Assembly (NCBI GenBank): GCA_035544515.1
Contig: DATKEG010000018.1
Location: 1 to 19,424 of the forward strand
Direction of reading: 5' to 3'
Source of the DNA: DATKEG01 sp035544515
GTDB taxonomy: Bacteria > Acidobacteriota > Vicinamibacteria > Fen-336
DNA length: 19,424 nucleotides
In this document: positions 1 to 7,518 of the stretch, in pieces
Layout of the letters: each line of letters begins with the position of its first letter
Position numbering within the stretch: the first letter of the stretch is position 1
Program-made: the position numbers and the translations under genes
Notes under the pieces: generated by a model
The model's input: only the letters and a program-made list of their open reading frames with translations
The model's database searches: none
Told to the model about the DNA's origin: nothing

Positions 1-337
1 GCTCGAACCAGTGGAAGCCCTGGCCCACGGTGACGAGGTCCACGGACGCCGAGGGCAGGCCGGTGGCCTCGGCGTGGCCCCTCACGAAGCGCGCCCCGCC
101 TTCGGCCCGGGCGAAGGCCAGCATGTCCTCGTTGGGATCGACGCCCACCACGTCGCAGCCCCGCGCCTGGAAGAGGCGCGTGGTGATCCCCGTGCCGCAG
201 GCCACGTCCGCGACGGCGGGGGGAGCGGGCAGCCCGGGAAGGCCGAGGACCCAGTCCACGAGCGTGGGCGGGTAGGACGGCCGGTGGGCGTGATACCGCT
301 CCGCCGTCGCGCTGAACCGCTGGTGGGGGTCGATCAC
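1..337 (-). CDS. SAM-dependent class I methyltransferase, 3' end cut off by window
   Basis: The first 112 residues of a SAM-dependent methyltransferase are visible; the gene runs off the left edge. The N-terminus reads RFSATAERYHAHRPSYP, the usual opening of Methyltransf_11/UbiE-like enzymes. It is followed by the glycine-rich SAM-binding motif I VADVACGTGITT at about residues 48-59, and by the acidic residue at the end of strand beta-2 in VVGVDPNEDML. The last visible segment, VDLVTVGQGFHWF, corresponds to motif IV. The start is GTG, and its GTGA overlaps the TGA stop of the upstream M24 peptidase, which suggests translational coupling. It is the third gene of the minus-strand operon beginning at position 2261. 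The substrate cannot be told from this fragment. Confidence 0.85.
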   Translation of the reverse strand, partial: MIDPHQRFSATAERYHAHRPSYPPTLVDWVLGLPGLPAPPAVADVACGTGITTRLFQARGCDVVGVDPNEDMLAFARAEGGARFVRGHAEATGLPSASVDLVTVGQGFHWFE

Positions 338-1512
338 GCCAGCCGGAGCAGCTCGCGCTGGATGTCGCCCGTGACCTCGGCCCGGCCCTCGCCCACGTAC
401 ATGTCGATCTCGCTGCGCACGCCGAACTCGGGCAGGTAGACGCCGGGCTCGATGGAGAAGCAGACGCCGGGGATGATCTTCCGCTGGTCGCGCGTCTCGA
501 GGTTGTCGATGTTCACGCCGTTGCCGTGCACCTGGTAGCCGATGGAATGTCCGGTGCGATGCAGGAAGTAGGGGCCGAACCCCCGCGCCTCGATGTAGCC
601 GCGGGCGACGTCGTCCACCTCGTAGCCGTGGATGGTGCGGCCGGAGGCCACCGCCTCCGTCACGAACGCCACCGCGGCGTCGCGCGCGCCCTTGACCGCG
701 TCCCAGACCGCCCGCATGCGCGCGGGCACGTCGGAGCCGCAATACCCCATCCAGGTGGCGTCGTAGTACACGGCCCGCGCGTCGTTCGCCACCTTGGCCC
801 AGAGGTCGATGAGGACGAGGTCGCCCGGGCGGATCTCGCGGTCCTTCGCGCCCGCCGCCGTCTCGAAGTGGGGGTCCGAGGCGTGGTCGTTCACGGCCAC
901 GATGCAGGGGTGGTCGCTGACCAGCCCGCGCGCGTCGAAGCGGGCGCCGATGAACGCCTGCACCTCGCTCTCCTTGACGGGGACGCGCGAGGCCAGGCGC
1001 TCGCGGATGAGGGCGAAGGCCTCGTCCTTGGCCGCCAGGGTGTCGCGCGCGGCACGGTCGTGCAGGGCCTTCTGGTCGGGCGTCCAGCGCGCCTCGAAGA
1101 TCTGCACGAGGTCGGCCGAGCTGACCACCTCCACGCCGGCGGCGGAGACCATCTCCACGGTGCCCGCGTCCACGCGGCCGATATAGGGGATGGCCGCGCC
1201 CGGGCTGTATTCCATGGCCACGCGCCCCAGGCCCTGCAGGTGCCGGCGCAGCAGCGCCTCGAGGTCCTTCCACGACCGGTAGAGCAAGGCCTTGCCCGGC
1301 GCGCCCGCGAGCGCCCGGGGCTCGATCACGTGCACGATGGCCACGGGCTCGCCCTGGCGCGGGATCAGGTAGAACCAGCGCCGGGTGCCGATCTGGCTCT
1401 CGTCGAACCCGATCACCGCGCGCGCGATGGGGTTGCTGCCCCGGAAATCGTAAAGGAGCCAGGCGTCGATGCCCTGCTCGGCCAGGGCGGCCTGGATCGC
1501 GGCGACGTCCAT
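334..1512 (-). CDS. M24 family metallopeptidase (Xaa-Pro aminopeptidase-like)
   Basis: A 392-residue protein with the pita-bread fold of the M24 peptidases, which remove N-terminal residues, often before proline, using two metal ions. The N-terminal creatinase-like domain covers about residues 1-140 and the catalytic domain about 150-390. All five expected metal ligands can be placed: D236 (in LIDLW), D251 (in YYDATW), H322 (in HRTGHSIG), E355 (in IEPGVY) and E368 (in RSEID). The two aspartates are 15 residues apart, not the 11 usual in E. coli PepP-type enzymes, so there is a small insertion between them. There is no signal peptide, so it is probably cytoplasmic. ATG 1512 lies 8 nt after the stop of the Bax-inhibitor-like gene, and the 3' end overlaps the methyltransferase by 4 nt. 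The exact peptide substrate is unknown. Confidence 0.92.
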   Translation of the reverse strand: MDVAAIQAALAEQGIDAWLLYDFRGSNPIARAVIGFDESQIGTRRWFYLIPRQGEPVAIVHVIEPRALAGAPGKALLYRSWKDLEALLRRHLQGLGRVAMEYSPGAAIPYIGRVDAGTVEMVSAAGVEVVSSADLVQIFEARWTPDQKALHDRAARDTLAAKDEAFALIRERLASRVPVKESEVQAFIGARFDARGLVSDHPCIVAVNDHASDPHFETAAGAKDREIRPGDLVLIDLWAKVANDARAVYYDATWMGYCGSDVPARMRAVWDAVKGARDAAVAFVTEAVASGRTIHGYEVDDVARGYIEARGFGPYFLHRTGHSIGYQVHGNGVNIDNLETRDQRKIIPGVCFSIEPGVYLPEFGVRSEIDMYVGEGRAEVTGDIQRELLRLA

Positions 1513-1520
1513 TCCCCGCC

Positions 1521-2261
1521 CTACCGCCGCCGGTCCTGGAGCTTGGCCAGCAGGCGCAGGATCTCCAGGTAGAGCCAGACCAGGGTCACGAGCAGGCCGA
1601 AGGCGCCCACCCATTCCATGTACCGCGGGGCGCCCATCTCCGTGCCGCGCTCGATGAAATCGAAGTCGAGCACGAGGTTGAGGGCGGCGATCACCACCAC
1701 GAACACGCTGAAGGCGATGCCGATCGTGCCCGACTCGTGGATGTAGGGGACGGTGCGGCCGAAGAAGCCCATGACCATGGAGATGAGGTAGACGAGCGCG
1801 ATGCCTCCCGTGGCCGCGAAGATGCCCAGCCTGAAGTTCTCCGTGGCGCGCACGAGGCCGGAGCGATAGGCGAGCAGGAGCGCGGCCAGCGTTCCGAACG
1901 TGAGGGCGACCGCGTTGATGACGATGCCCGGATAACGCTGCTCGAAGACCGCCGAGATGCCGCCGAGCAGGAGTCCCTGGAACGCGGAGTAGACGGGCAC
2001 CGTGAAGGGCGCCCAAGTCTTCTTGAAGATCGTGACCAGGGCCGTGACCAGGCCGCCCACGAGGCCGACGAAGATGAAGACGGTGGCGGCCGGGCCCTCC
2101 ATGTTCCAGACGAACGCCGCCGCCGCGAGCAGGACGAGCAGGGACAGGCCCGTCTTGTTGACCGTGCCTTGCAGCGTCATGGCCTCCTGGCCATAGGCGC
2201 GGCCGGGGGCCCGGAAAGTGTCCTCACGCAGCGCAGGATTGCCCGAACGGAACGTGGCCAT
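1521..2261 (-). CDS. Bax inhibitor-1/YccA family membrane protein
   Basis: A 246-residue integral membrane protein. After a hydrophilic N-terminus of about 35 residues there are seven hydrophobic stretches, starting with TGLSLLVLLAAAAFVW and ending with VGAFGLLVTLVWLYLEIL. This is the size and topology of the Bax inhibitor-1/YccA family (UPF0005). The segment LNLVLDFDFIERG, with its acidic cluster near the sixth and seventh helices, matches the conserved aspartates that act as a pH sensor in the calcium-leak channel BsYetJ. ATG 2261 was chosen because GAGGTGA lies 5 nt upstream; an in-frame upstream ATG lacks a good site. It heads the operon with the peptidase and methyltransferase. The physiological role in this organism is unknown. 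Confidence 0.92.
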   Translation of the reverse strand: MATFRSGNPALREDTFRAPGRAYGQEAMTLQGTVNKTGLSLLVLLAAAAFVWNMEGPAATVFIFVGLVGGLVTALVTIFKKTWAPFTVPVYSAFQGLLLGGISAVFEQRYPGIVINAVALTFGTLAALLLAYRSGLVRATENFRLGIFAATGGIALVYLISMVMGFFGRTVPYIHESGTIGIAFSVFVVVIAALNLVLDFDFIERGTEMGAPRYMEWVGAFGLLVTLVWLYLEILRLLAKLQDRRR

Positions 2262-2282
2262 TCGATTCACCTCAGGATCGCG

Positions 2283-2288
2283 ATTATA
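2283..2288 (-). promoter_or_regulatory. Candidate -10 box for the Bax-inhibitor operon
   Basis: A perfect TATAAT on the minus strand sits 21 nt before the ATG of the Bax-inhibitor-like gene, in the 90-bp gap between two divergent genes. This is an AT-rich island in very GC-rich DNA. No convincing -35 box lies 16-18 bp upstream. The same AT-rich core could also serve the plus-strand protease gene (TATACA at 2285-2290). Confidence 0.45.
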
Positions 2289-2351
2289 CATAGAGGCATG
2301 GGATCGGCCTCCGCCGCCGGCGGCGCCGGCCTGAACGAGGAGAGGGCGAGC

Positions 2352-3716
2352 ATGGAGCCGTCGCGCCGGCGGCGCGACGACCTGCTCACGCTCTGCCCCG
2401 TGTGCCGCCGCGCGGTGTCGCCGGAGGACCTGCGCCGCGGCGACGCCCTCTCCCCGGACGTGCGCACGCTGGCGGAGTCCAACGTGCCTGGGTGGCGTCC
2501 CGAGGACGGCCTGTGCGCGGAGTGCGAGGGGCGGTTCACGGCGGCCGCCGGGTACTTGCGGCACCACGGTCGTGATCCCCGCGCGGGTGGCATCCTGCCC
2601 ACCGCCGTACGGCTGGGCGCCCGCGACGACTTCCGCGGCCGCGGCGTCACCATGGCCTTCCTCGACGCCGGCTACTTCGCCCATCCCGACCTGGTGGAAC
2701 CGCGCGACCGCATCGTGCGCTTCATGGACGTGACGAAGGGCCAGCAGCGGCGGGCCGATCTCGACCGGCCGGACCATTCGAGCTGGCACGGGATGATGAC
2801 CTCCGTCGTGGCCTGCGGGAACGGCCGCCTCTCGCACGGCTTCTACCGCGGGCTCGCCTCGGAAGCGCGCCTCGTCCTGGTCAAGTGCGGCGACGGACAG
2901 CGTGTGCCGCACGACGACATCCGCCGGGGCCTGGAGTGGGTGCTGAAAAACCACGCCCGCCATCGCATCCGGATCGTCAACGTGAGCCTGGGCGGAGACT
3001 ACGAGGCCTCCTACCTGCACGATCGGCTGTCCCAGGCCGTGGAGCGGTGCACGCGCGCGGGCCTGCTCGTCTGCGCCGCGGCGGGCAACAAGGGGAACGA
3101 GCCCGGACACCCCGTGCTGCCGCCCGCCTCCGCGCCGTCCGCGCTGACCGTGGGCGCGCTCGACGACCACAACCGGCTCGGGTTCTCGGGCTACGGGCTG
3201 TACCACTCGAGCTACGGCCCGACGGTGGACGGGCTGCAGAAGCCGGAGGTGGTCGCCCCGGGCATCTGGGTCGCCGCGCCCATCCTGCCCGGCACGCCCA
3301 CGGCCGCCCAGGCGGCGCTGCTGCAGCGGCTGGCTCACGCCTCCGACGACCGGTTGCGCGCGGTGCTCGCGGACGGCGCCGGTGTCGACGCCGACCTCGA
3401 CGCCGCGAGCGCGCAGCCGCCCGCGGCGATCCGGGAGCTGATCACGGCCAAGGTCCGGCAGAACAACGTGATCACCGGCGACTACAAGCACGTCGACGGC
3501 AGCAGCTTCGCCGCTCCGATCGTCTCCTCCGTGGCGGCCCAGATGCTGGAGGCCAACCCGGCGCTGAGCCCACAGCAGCTCAAGCAGCTGCTGGTGACGA
3601 CCGCCCGCCGCCTCGGTGACGTGGACGTGGACCGCCAGGGTTGGGGTGCGGTGGACCCGGACAAGGCGGTGCGGGCCGCCCTCGCCGCCCGCCGGCGGCC
3701 TCTCCAGAAAACCTGA
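2352..3716 (+). CDS. S8 (subtilisin-like) serine protease with N-terminal CxxC knuckles
   Basis: A 454-residue subtilase. The catalytic triad can be placed as D105 (FLDAGYF), H146 (SSWHGMM) and S385 (DGSSFAAP), with oxyanion-hole N246 (AAAGNKGN). The His motif WHGMMTSVV and the Ser motif GSSF depart from the usual HGTHVAG and GTSM. About 85 residues separate the AP(G/I) segment near residue 300 from the serine motif, including a charged, Ala-rich insertion. The N-terminus has no signal peptide and carries C15/C18 (CPVC) and C55/C58 (CAEC), a likely zinc knuckle. A cytoplasmic processing or regulatory role is therefore more likely than secretion; this is inference. ATG 2352 was chosen because GAGGAGAGGG lies 5 nt upstream; an in-frame ATG at 2298 would add 18 low-complexity residues. 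Confidence 0.9.
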   Translation: MEPSRRRRDDLLTLCPVCRRAVSPEDLRRGDALSPDVRTLAESNVPGWRPEDGLCAECEGRFTAAAGYLRHHGRDPRAGGILPTAVRLGARDDFRGRGVTMAFLDAGYFAHPDLVEPRDRIVRFMDVTKGQQRRADLDRPDHSSWHGMMTSVVACGNGRLSHGFYRGLASEARLVLVKCGDGQRVPHDDIRRGLEWVLKNHARHRIRIVNVSLGGDYEASYLHDRLSQAVERCTRAGLLVCAAAGNKGNEPGHPVLPPASAPSALTVGALDDHNRLGFSGYGLYHSSYGPTVDGLQKPEVVAPGIWVAAPILPGTPTAAQAALLQRLAHASDDRLRAVLADGAGVDADLDAASAQPPAAIRELITAKVRQNNVITGDYKHVDGSSFAAPIVSSVAAQMLEANPALSPQQLKQLLVTTARRLGDVDVDRQGWGAVDPDKAVRAALAARRRPLQKT

Positions 3717-3739
3717 GGGGGCGCTTTGAAGCGCCCCCT
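3716..3739 (+). terminator. Rho-independent-type hairpin after the S8 protease gene
   Basis: The hairpin has arms AGGGGGCGC and GCGCCCCCT around the loop TTTGAA and begins on the last base of the protease stop codon. The following T run is very short (TT), so termination may be only partial, but position and stem strength support the call. Confidence 0.7.
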
Positions 3740-4021
3740 TGGTCAGCGTCTGAGGTTGGATCCCCTGTTAGGGGGGGAAGGTGATTCAGTGGGCTTTAGC
3801 AAAGGTTGGAGTAGCCATCAGGAATGCTTTATGGCCTTTCTAGACGCTTATACGTAGCAAGGCCCGTGCCTGTTTCCCGGCCGGTGTGAATTGTTGTCAA
3901 GTTACTGTGGTTCAACGACTTACGGTCTGAGCGCTCGTCACTGGTTGGGGCGGGACGCGTCTCTTTTCCGCACAATCGCACGGAAACCGGACACGCTCCG
4001 CCAAAAAAGCGGCGCCGAGCC
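3740..4021. other. Lower-GC intergenic region with a small hairpin, no gene recognised
   Basis: This gap of about 280 bp is roughly 56% G+C by hand count, well below the flanking genes. Short frames on both strands have no recognisable content or good start sites. Visible features are a weak CCCC-TGTTA-GGGG stem near 3763-3775 and a better hairpin at 3833-3864, with outer arms GGCCTT and AAGGCC. A run of six A at 4003-4008 (T on the minus strand) follows the minus-strand zinc-finger gene. The region may hold the end of that transcript, an uncharacterised structured RNA, or simply decayed sequence. Confidence 0.4.
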
Positions 4022-4261
4022 TCAGTGGCCGCGCTGGCTCGGGAGGAGGGCGCCGAAGCCTCGCGCGCACTCATGGCAGAGGAAGTCGTAGCCCGAGAAG
4101 ATGTCGTACACCTGCAGGCAGTCCGCGCAGGCGTAGCGCTCGCAGACGTCGCACTGGAGCATGGAGTCGTTGCGAACGATCCCGGCCGCTCCCTTGCGGT
4201 AGCTGAGGAGACCTTCTCCCGGGGGCCGGCGGCACGACTGGCAGGTGGTAGAGGGATGCAT
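4022..4261 (-). CDS. Small eight-cysteine zinc-finger protein, FYVE/cross-brace-like spacing
   Basis: A 79-residue protein with four CxxC pairs: C7/C10, C37/C40, C45/C48 and C62/C65. The spacing C-x2-C-x26-C-x2-C-x4-C-x2-C-x13-C-x2-C is that of a cross-brace treble-clef domain binding two zinc ions. The central CDVCERYACADC, with CxxC-x4-CxxC, is typical of FYVE and related fingers. The basic RRHHCR lipid-binding signature of true FYVE domains is absent. ATG 4261 is preceded by AAGGA at about 10 nt. The gene stands alone, divergent from the TPR gene. I do not recognise a named bacterial family. A role in protein or nucleic-acid binding is possible, but nothing in the sequence decides it. Confidence 0.75.
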   Translation of the reverse strand: MHPSTTCQSCRRPPGEGLLSYRKGAAGIVRNDSMLQCDVCERYACADCLQVYDIFSGYDFLCHECARGFGALLPSQRGH

Positions 4262-4334
4262 TGGCCTTTTCCTTCAAGTCACCTGGGACAGGATTCGCAT
4301 ATGCTACCACACGCCCGAAAGGGGAAGGTCCCGA

Positions 4335-4363
4335 TGGGCAGACGGCCCCGGCGCCGCTATAAT
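4335..4363 (+). promoter_or_regulatory. Sigma-70-type promoter of the TPR gene
   Basis: A perfect TATAAT at 4358-4363 is preceded, with exactly 17 bp between, by TGGGCA at 4335-4340, which matches four of six bases of the -35 consensus. The expected transcript start is near 4370, giving a leader of about 20 nt that contains the GAGGGG ribosome binding site at 4375-4380. Confidence 0.65.
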
Positions 4364-4389
4364 GGAAGCACTCTGAGGGGTTGAGCCAG

Positions 4390-6462
4390 ATGAAGATGAC
4401 CGGAGCGCTCCTGACCACCCTCGCGCTGGCCGCCACCGTGGCCCACGCGGACAAGCGTGTGGACGATGCCTATGCGCGGGCCGAGTCGCAGATCGAGAAG
4501 GGCCGGCCGGAAGAGGCCGTCAAGACGATGGACAAGGCGGTCAACCAGCAGCCCACCAGCCCCGAGGCCCACCTCGCCCTCGCGCGCGTGCAGTTGAGGG
4601 TCGGCAACCTGGACGAAGGCGCGACGGCGGCGAGCAAGGCGGTCGAGCTGAGCGCCTCCGCCTCCCCGGCGGTGCAGGCCGACGTGTTCTCGACGGTGTC
4701 GGGGCTCACGCTCCGGCGCGGCGCGGGCAAGGAGGCGCTCGCGCAGGCCGAGAGAGGGGTCAAGGCCCTGGAGACGCCCGGCACGCTGGCCGCGCTCTCG
4801 CGCGCGCAGGCCCGCACGCAGCAGAGCACGGCCTCACTGGAGACGGCGCAGAAGGCCATGCAGCTCGGGCCCACGGTCGCGGCCGCGCACCACGCCCACG
4901 GCGAGGCGCTGCTGGCTTTGCGCCGGCCCGGCGACGCCGAGCCCGCGCTGCGCAAGGCGATCGAGCTCGACCCGAAGTTGACGATCGCGCGGAGCGACCT
5001 GGCCCTGGCCCTGCTCGCCCAGGGCAAGACGAAGGAAGCCGTGGACGAGGCGCGCAAGGCGACCGAGGTCGACGCCCAATCCGGCGAGGCGTTCGCGGTG
5101 CTGGGCACGGCGATCCTGGCCGCGGACAAGAACAACTGGAGCGACGCCATCGCGCAGGCGCAACAGGGCGCCTTCCTCAACCCGCGAAACCCGGTCGTCC
5201 AGGTCTCGGTGGGCCGGATCTTCGAGGCCGCCAACAACTTCGACCAGGCCACGAGCGCCTACCGACGCGCGCTGGATGCCGACCCCGGCTACGTGCCCGC
5301 GCGTTCGGCCCTGCTCAAGATGCAGGTCCTGCGGGGCGACCTCGACGCGGCGCTGATCGAGGCGGGGAAGCTCACACAGGACGCCCCGGAGAACGCCGAG
5401 GCGCAGCTCGTCCGCGGCCGGATCCTCCTGCGCAAGGGGGAGTTCGGCGAGGCCGTTTCGCCGCTCGAGATGGCGGCGAAGTTCGACCCGCAGAACGCCG
5501 AGGCTCATGCGCTGCTGGGCACGGCATACCAGTACACGCGCGAGTCGGACAACGCGCTCGAGTCGTACCAGAAGGCGGTGCAGCTCTCGCCGCACAACAC
5601 GGACTACCGCTCCACGTACGGCCTGCTCCTGGCGCTCAACAAGAAGTACGCCGAGGGCGTCGCCGAACTGAAGAAGGTGGTGGCCACACCCGGCTACAAG
5701 GACGCGGCGGCCTGGGTCAACCTCGGCTGGGTGTACCGCAACATGGAGCCGAGCAATGCGCCGGAGTCGATCGCGACCTACACCAAGAGCCTGGAGATCG
5801 ACCCCAAGAACGAGCAGGCGGCGCTGGGGCTGGGCTGGGCGCACTCCTACCAGCGCAACTACGACCAGGCGATCGCCGCCTTCCAGAAGGCGATCCAGCT
5901 CGATCCCAAGACGGCGGGCGAGGCCCTCAACGGCATTGCCTGGAGCTACCTCTTCAAGAAGGACGTCGCCCAGGCGAAGGTCTTCGCGGAGAAGGCCAAG
6001 GCGGCCGGGCGGAACGACGCGCGGCTCCTCACCAACATCGACAGGTTCGAGAAGGGCATGGCGGCCGCGGAGGAGGCGGAGCGTGAATTCCGCGAGCAGC
6101 AGCAGAGGGCGCAGGAAGGACCGGATGTCGGCACGCTCGGCGCGCAGGCGATGCGCGGCAACTCCTCGGGCAAGAAGAACGCCTGCCGGCAGCTCATCCG
6201 CTTCGGACGGCCGGCCGTCGAGTTCCTGGCGTACGCGGCCATCAACGATCCCGACCTGTCCGTGCGCGAAGTGTGCATCGCCTCGCTCGGCGCGGTCGGG
6301 GCCGCCGCCAGGGACCAGTGCGCGCAGCTCCAGAGCATCGCCACGCGGCCCAACCCGTACGAATCCACGATCATGGAGAGGAAGCAGCTTGACCAGATGG
6401 TGCAGTACGAGGACGTGAAGCGCGCGGCGAAAGCCGCCGTGAGCCGGATCGGTTGTAACTAG
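4390..6462 (+). CDS. Exported TPR-repeat protein with HEAT-like C-terminal tail
   Basis: A 690-residue protein. It opens with a signal peptide, MKMTGALLTTLALAATVAHA, with likely cleavage after AHA, so it is expected in the periplasm or outside. From about residue 22 to 570 there are roughly a dozen tetratricopeptide repeats of about 34 residues, recognisable by recurring endings such as AIELDPKL, ALDADPGY, AVQLSPHN, SLEIDPKN and AIQLDPKT. A charged linker rich in E, Q and R follows at about 555-580. The final 100 residues contain a HEAT-like unit (FLAYAAINDPDLSVREVCIASLGAVG). TPR arrays are protein-binding scaffolds, so this is probably an assembly factor; the partner is unknown. ATG 4390 is supported by GAGGGG 9 nt upstream and by the signal peptide; a TTG at 4381 is unlikely. 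The stop overlaps that of the convergent amrS gene. Confidence 0.9.
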   Translation: MKMTGALLTTLALAATVAHADKRVDDAYARAESQIEKGRPEEAVKTMDKAVNQQPTSPEAHLALARVQLRVGNLDEGATAASKAVELSASASPAVQADVFSTVSGLTLRRGAGKEALAQAERGVKALETPGTLAALSRAQARTQQSTASLETAQKAMQLGPTVAAAHHAHGEALLALRRPGDAEPALRKAIELDPKLTIARSDLALALLAQGKTKEAVDEARKATEVDAQSGEAFAVLGTAILAADKNNWSDAIAQAQQGAFLNPRNPVVQVSVGRIFEAANNFDQATSAYRRALDADPGYVPARSALLKMQVLRGDLDAALIEAGKLTQDAPENAEAQLVRGRILLRKGEFGEAVSPLEMAAKFDPQNAEAHALLGTAYQYTRESDNALESYQKAVQLSPHNTDYRSTYGLLLALNKKYAEGVAELKKVVATPGYKDAAAWVNLGWVYRNMEPSNAPESIATYTKSLEIDPKNEQAALGLGWAHSYQRNYDQAIAAFQKAIQLDPKTAGEALNGIAWSYLFKKDVAQAKVFAEKAKAAGRNDARLLTNIDRFEKGMAAAEEAEREFREQQQRAQEGPDVGTLGAQAMRGNSSGKKNACRQLIRFGRPAVEFLAYAAINDPDLSVREVCIASLGAVGAAARDQCAQLQSIATRPNPYESTIMERKQLDQMVQYEDVKRAAKAAVSRIGCN

Positions 6463-7517
6463 GCACTCACCGTCCAGAAACCCGGGATCGCGCGCCGGCA
6501 GTCCGGACAGCCGCCGGCGCGGAGCCGGTTCCGCACGACGCGGAACCCGCGGCGTTCGACCAGCAGCGCGCCGCATCCCGGGCACCAGGTGTTCTCCCAG
6601 CGGCCCACCCGGCCCGGGAGATTTCCCGCGTAGACGAAGCGAAGCCCCTCGCGCGCCCCGATCTCCGCGGCGCGCCGCAGCGTCCGCGCATCGGTATCGT
6701 CCGGGCCCGTCATCTGGTAGTCCTTGTGGAAGGCGGTGACGTGCCAGGGGAGGTCCGCGGAGACCGACACCAGGAAGCGCGCGAGGTCGGCCAGCTCCGC
6801 GTCCGAGTCGTTGAAGCCCGGGATGACCAGGGTCACCACTTCGAGCCAGACGCCGCGCTCGTGCAGGGCGCGGATCGTGGAGAGCACGCGCTCGAGCGTG
6901 CCGCCGAGGTCGCGGTAGGGCCGGTCGCGGAAGCTCTTGAGGTCCACCTTGAAGAGGTCGATCCAGGGCCGGATGTAGTCGAGCACCTCCGGCGTGCCGT
7001 TGCCGTTGGAGACGTAGGAGCAGACCAGGCCGGCGGCCTTCGCCTCGCGGAAGACGCTCACCGCCCACTCGCTCGTGATGAGCGGCTCGTTGTACGTCGA
7101 GGTCAGGATCCGCGCGTCGTGCCTCCGGGCGAGGCTCACCAGAAGGGAGGGCGTGATCTCCTCCGGCGGCGCCAGCGCGCGCGGGTCGCGGAGCGCCTGT
7201 GAGGTGACCCAGTTCTGGCAGTTCGGGCAGTGCATGTCGCATCCGAGCATGCCGAACGACAGGGCCCGCGCGCCGGGCAGCGCGTGGAAGAACGGCTTCT
7301 TCTCCACGGGATCGAGCTGCACCGCCGCCACGTAGCCCCAGGGCACCTGGAGCGCGCCTCCCTCGTTGAAGCGCACCCTGCAGACGCCCTGCCGGCCGGG
7401 CGGGATGAGGCAGCGGTGACCGCAGGCGAGACAGCGCACGCGATCGTGGGGCAGCTTCTCGTAGATCTCGCCCTCGCGAGTGTGGCGGGCGAGACGTTCC
7501 GCCAGGGGGGACGACAC
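6459..7517 (-). CDS. amrS: AmmeMemoRadiSam system radical SAM enzyme
   Basis: A 352-residue radical SAM protein of the COG1180 (pyruvate-formate-lyase-activating-enzyme-like) family. Four N-terminal cysteines (C29, C32, C36, C46) and the segment PWGYVAAVQLDPVEKKPFFH are characteristic of AmrS. The radical SAM cluster ligands are C93, C97 and C100 in GCDMHCPNCQNW. Further typical segments are TSTYNEP, YVSNGNGTPE and LFKVDLKSF. The C-terminus has another CxxC pair set (WCPGCG, GCPDC), probably a zinc ribbon. Family members generate a 5'-deoxyadenosyl radical, but the physiological substrate is not established to my knowledge. The usual partners with AMMECR1 and Memo domains are not in this window. 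The GTG start lies one base after the stop of the aldo/keto reductase gene, so translation is probably coupled. Confidence 0.92.
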   Translation of the reverse strand: MSSPLAERLARHTREGEIYEKLPHDRVRCLACGHRCLIPPGRQGVCRVRFNEGGALQVPWGYVAAVQLDPVEKKPFFHALPGARALSFGMLGCDMHCPNCQNWVTSQALRDPRALAPPEEITPSLLVSLARRHDARILTSTYNEPLITSEWAVSVFREAKAAGLVCSYVSNGNGTPEVLDYIRPWIDLFKVDLKSFRDRPYRDLGGTLERVLSTIRALHERGVWLEVVTLVIPGFNDSDAELADLARFLVSVSADLPWHVTAFHKDYQMTGPDDTDARTLRRAAEIGAREGLRFVYAGNLPGRVGRWENTWCPGCGALLVERRGFRVVRNRLRAGGCPDCRRAIPGFWTVSA

Positions 7518-7518
7518 C

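Noticed and set aside
1737..2351. Upstream extension of the S8 protease to a frame opening at 1737
   Set aside because: The extension lies antisense to the Bax-inhibitor gene and is Asp/Glu/Arg-rich without motifs; a ribosome binding site marks ATG 2352.
3995..4021. Intrinsic terminator for the zinc-finger gene (T6 on the minus strand)
   Set aside because: The CGGCGCCG before the T run has no loop, and the only other pairing (CCGC/GCGG) places the T run in the loop. Not convincing.
4834..7242. Long minus-strand open frame opposite the TPR gene and in a second frame of amrS
   Set aside because: It has low-complexity Arg/Leu/Val composition and no motifs, while the overlapping TPR and AmrS proteins are well supported.
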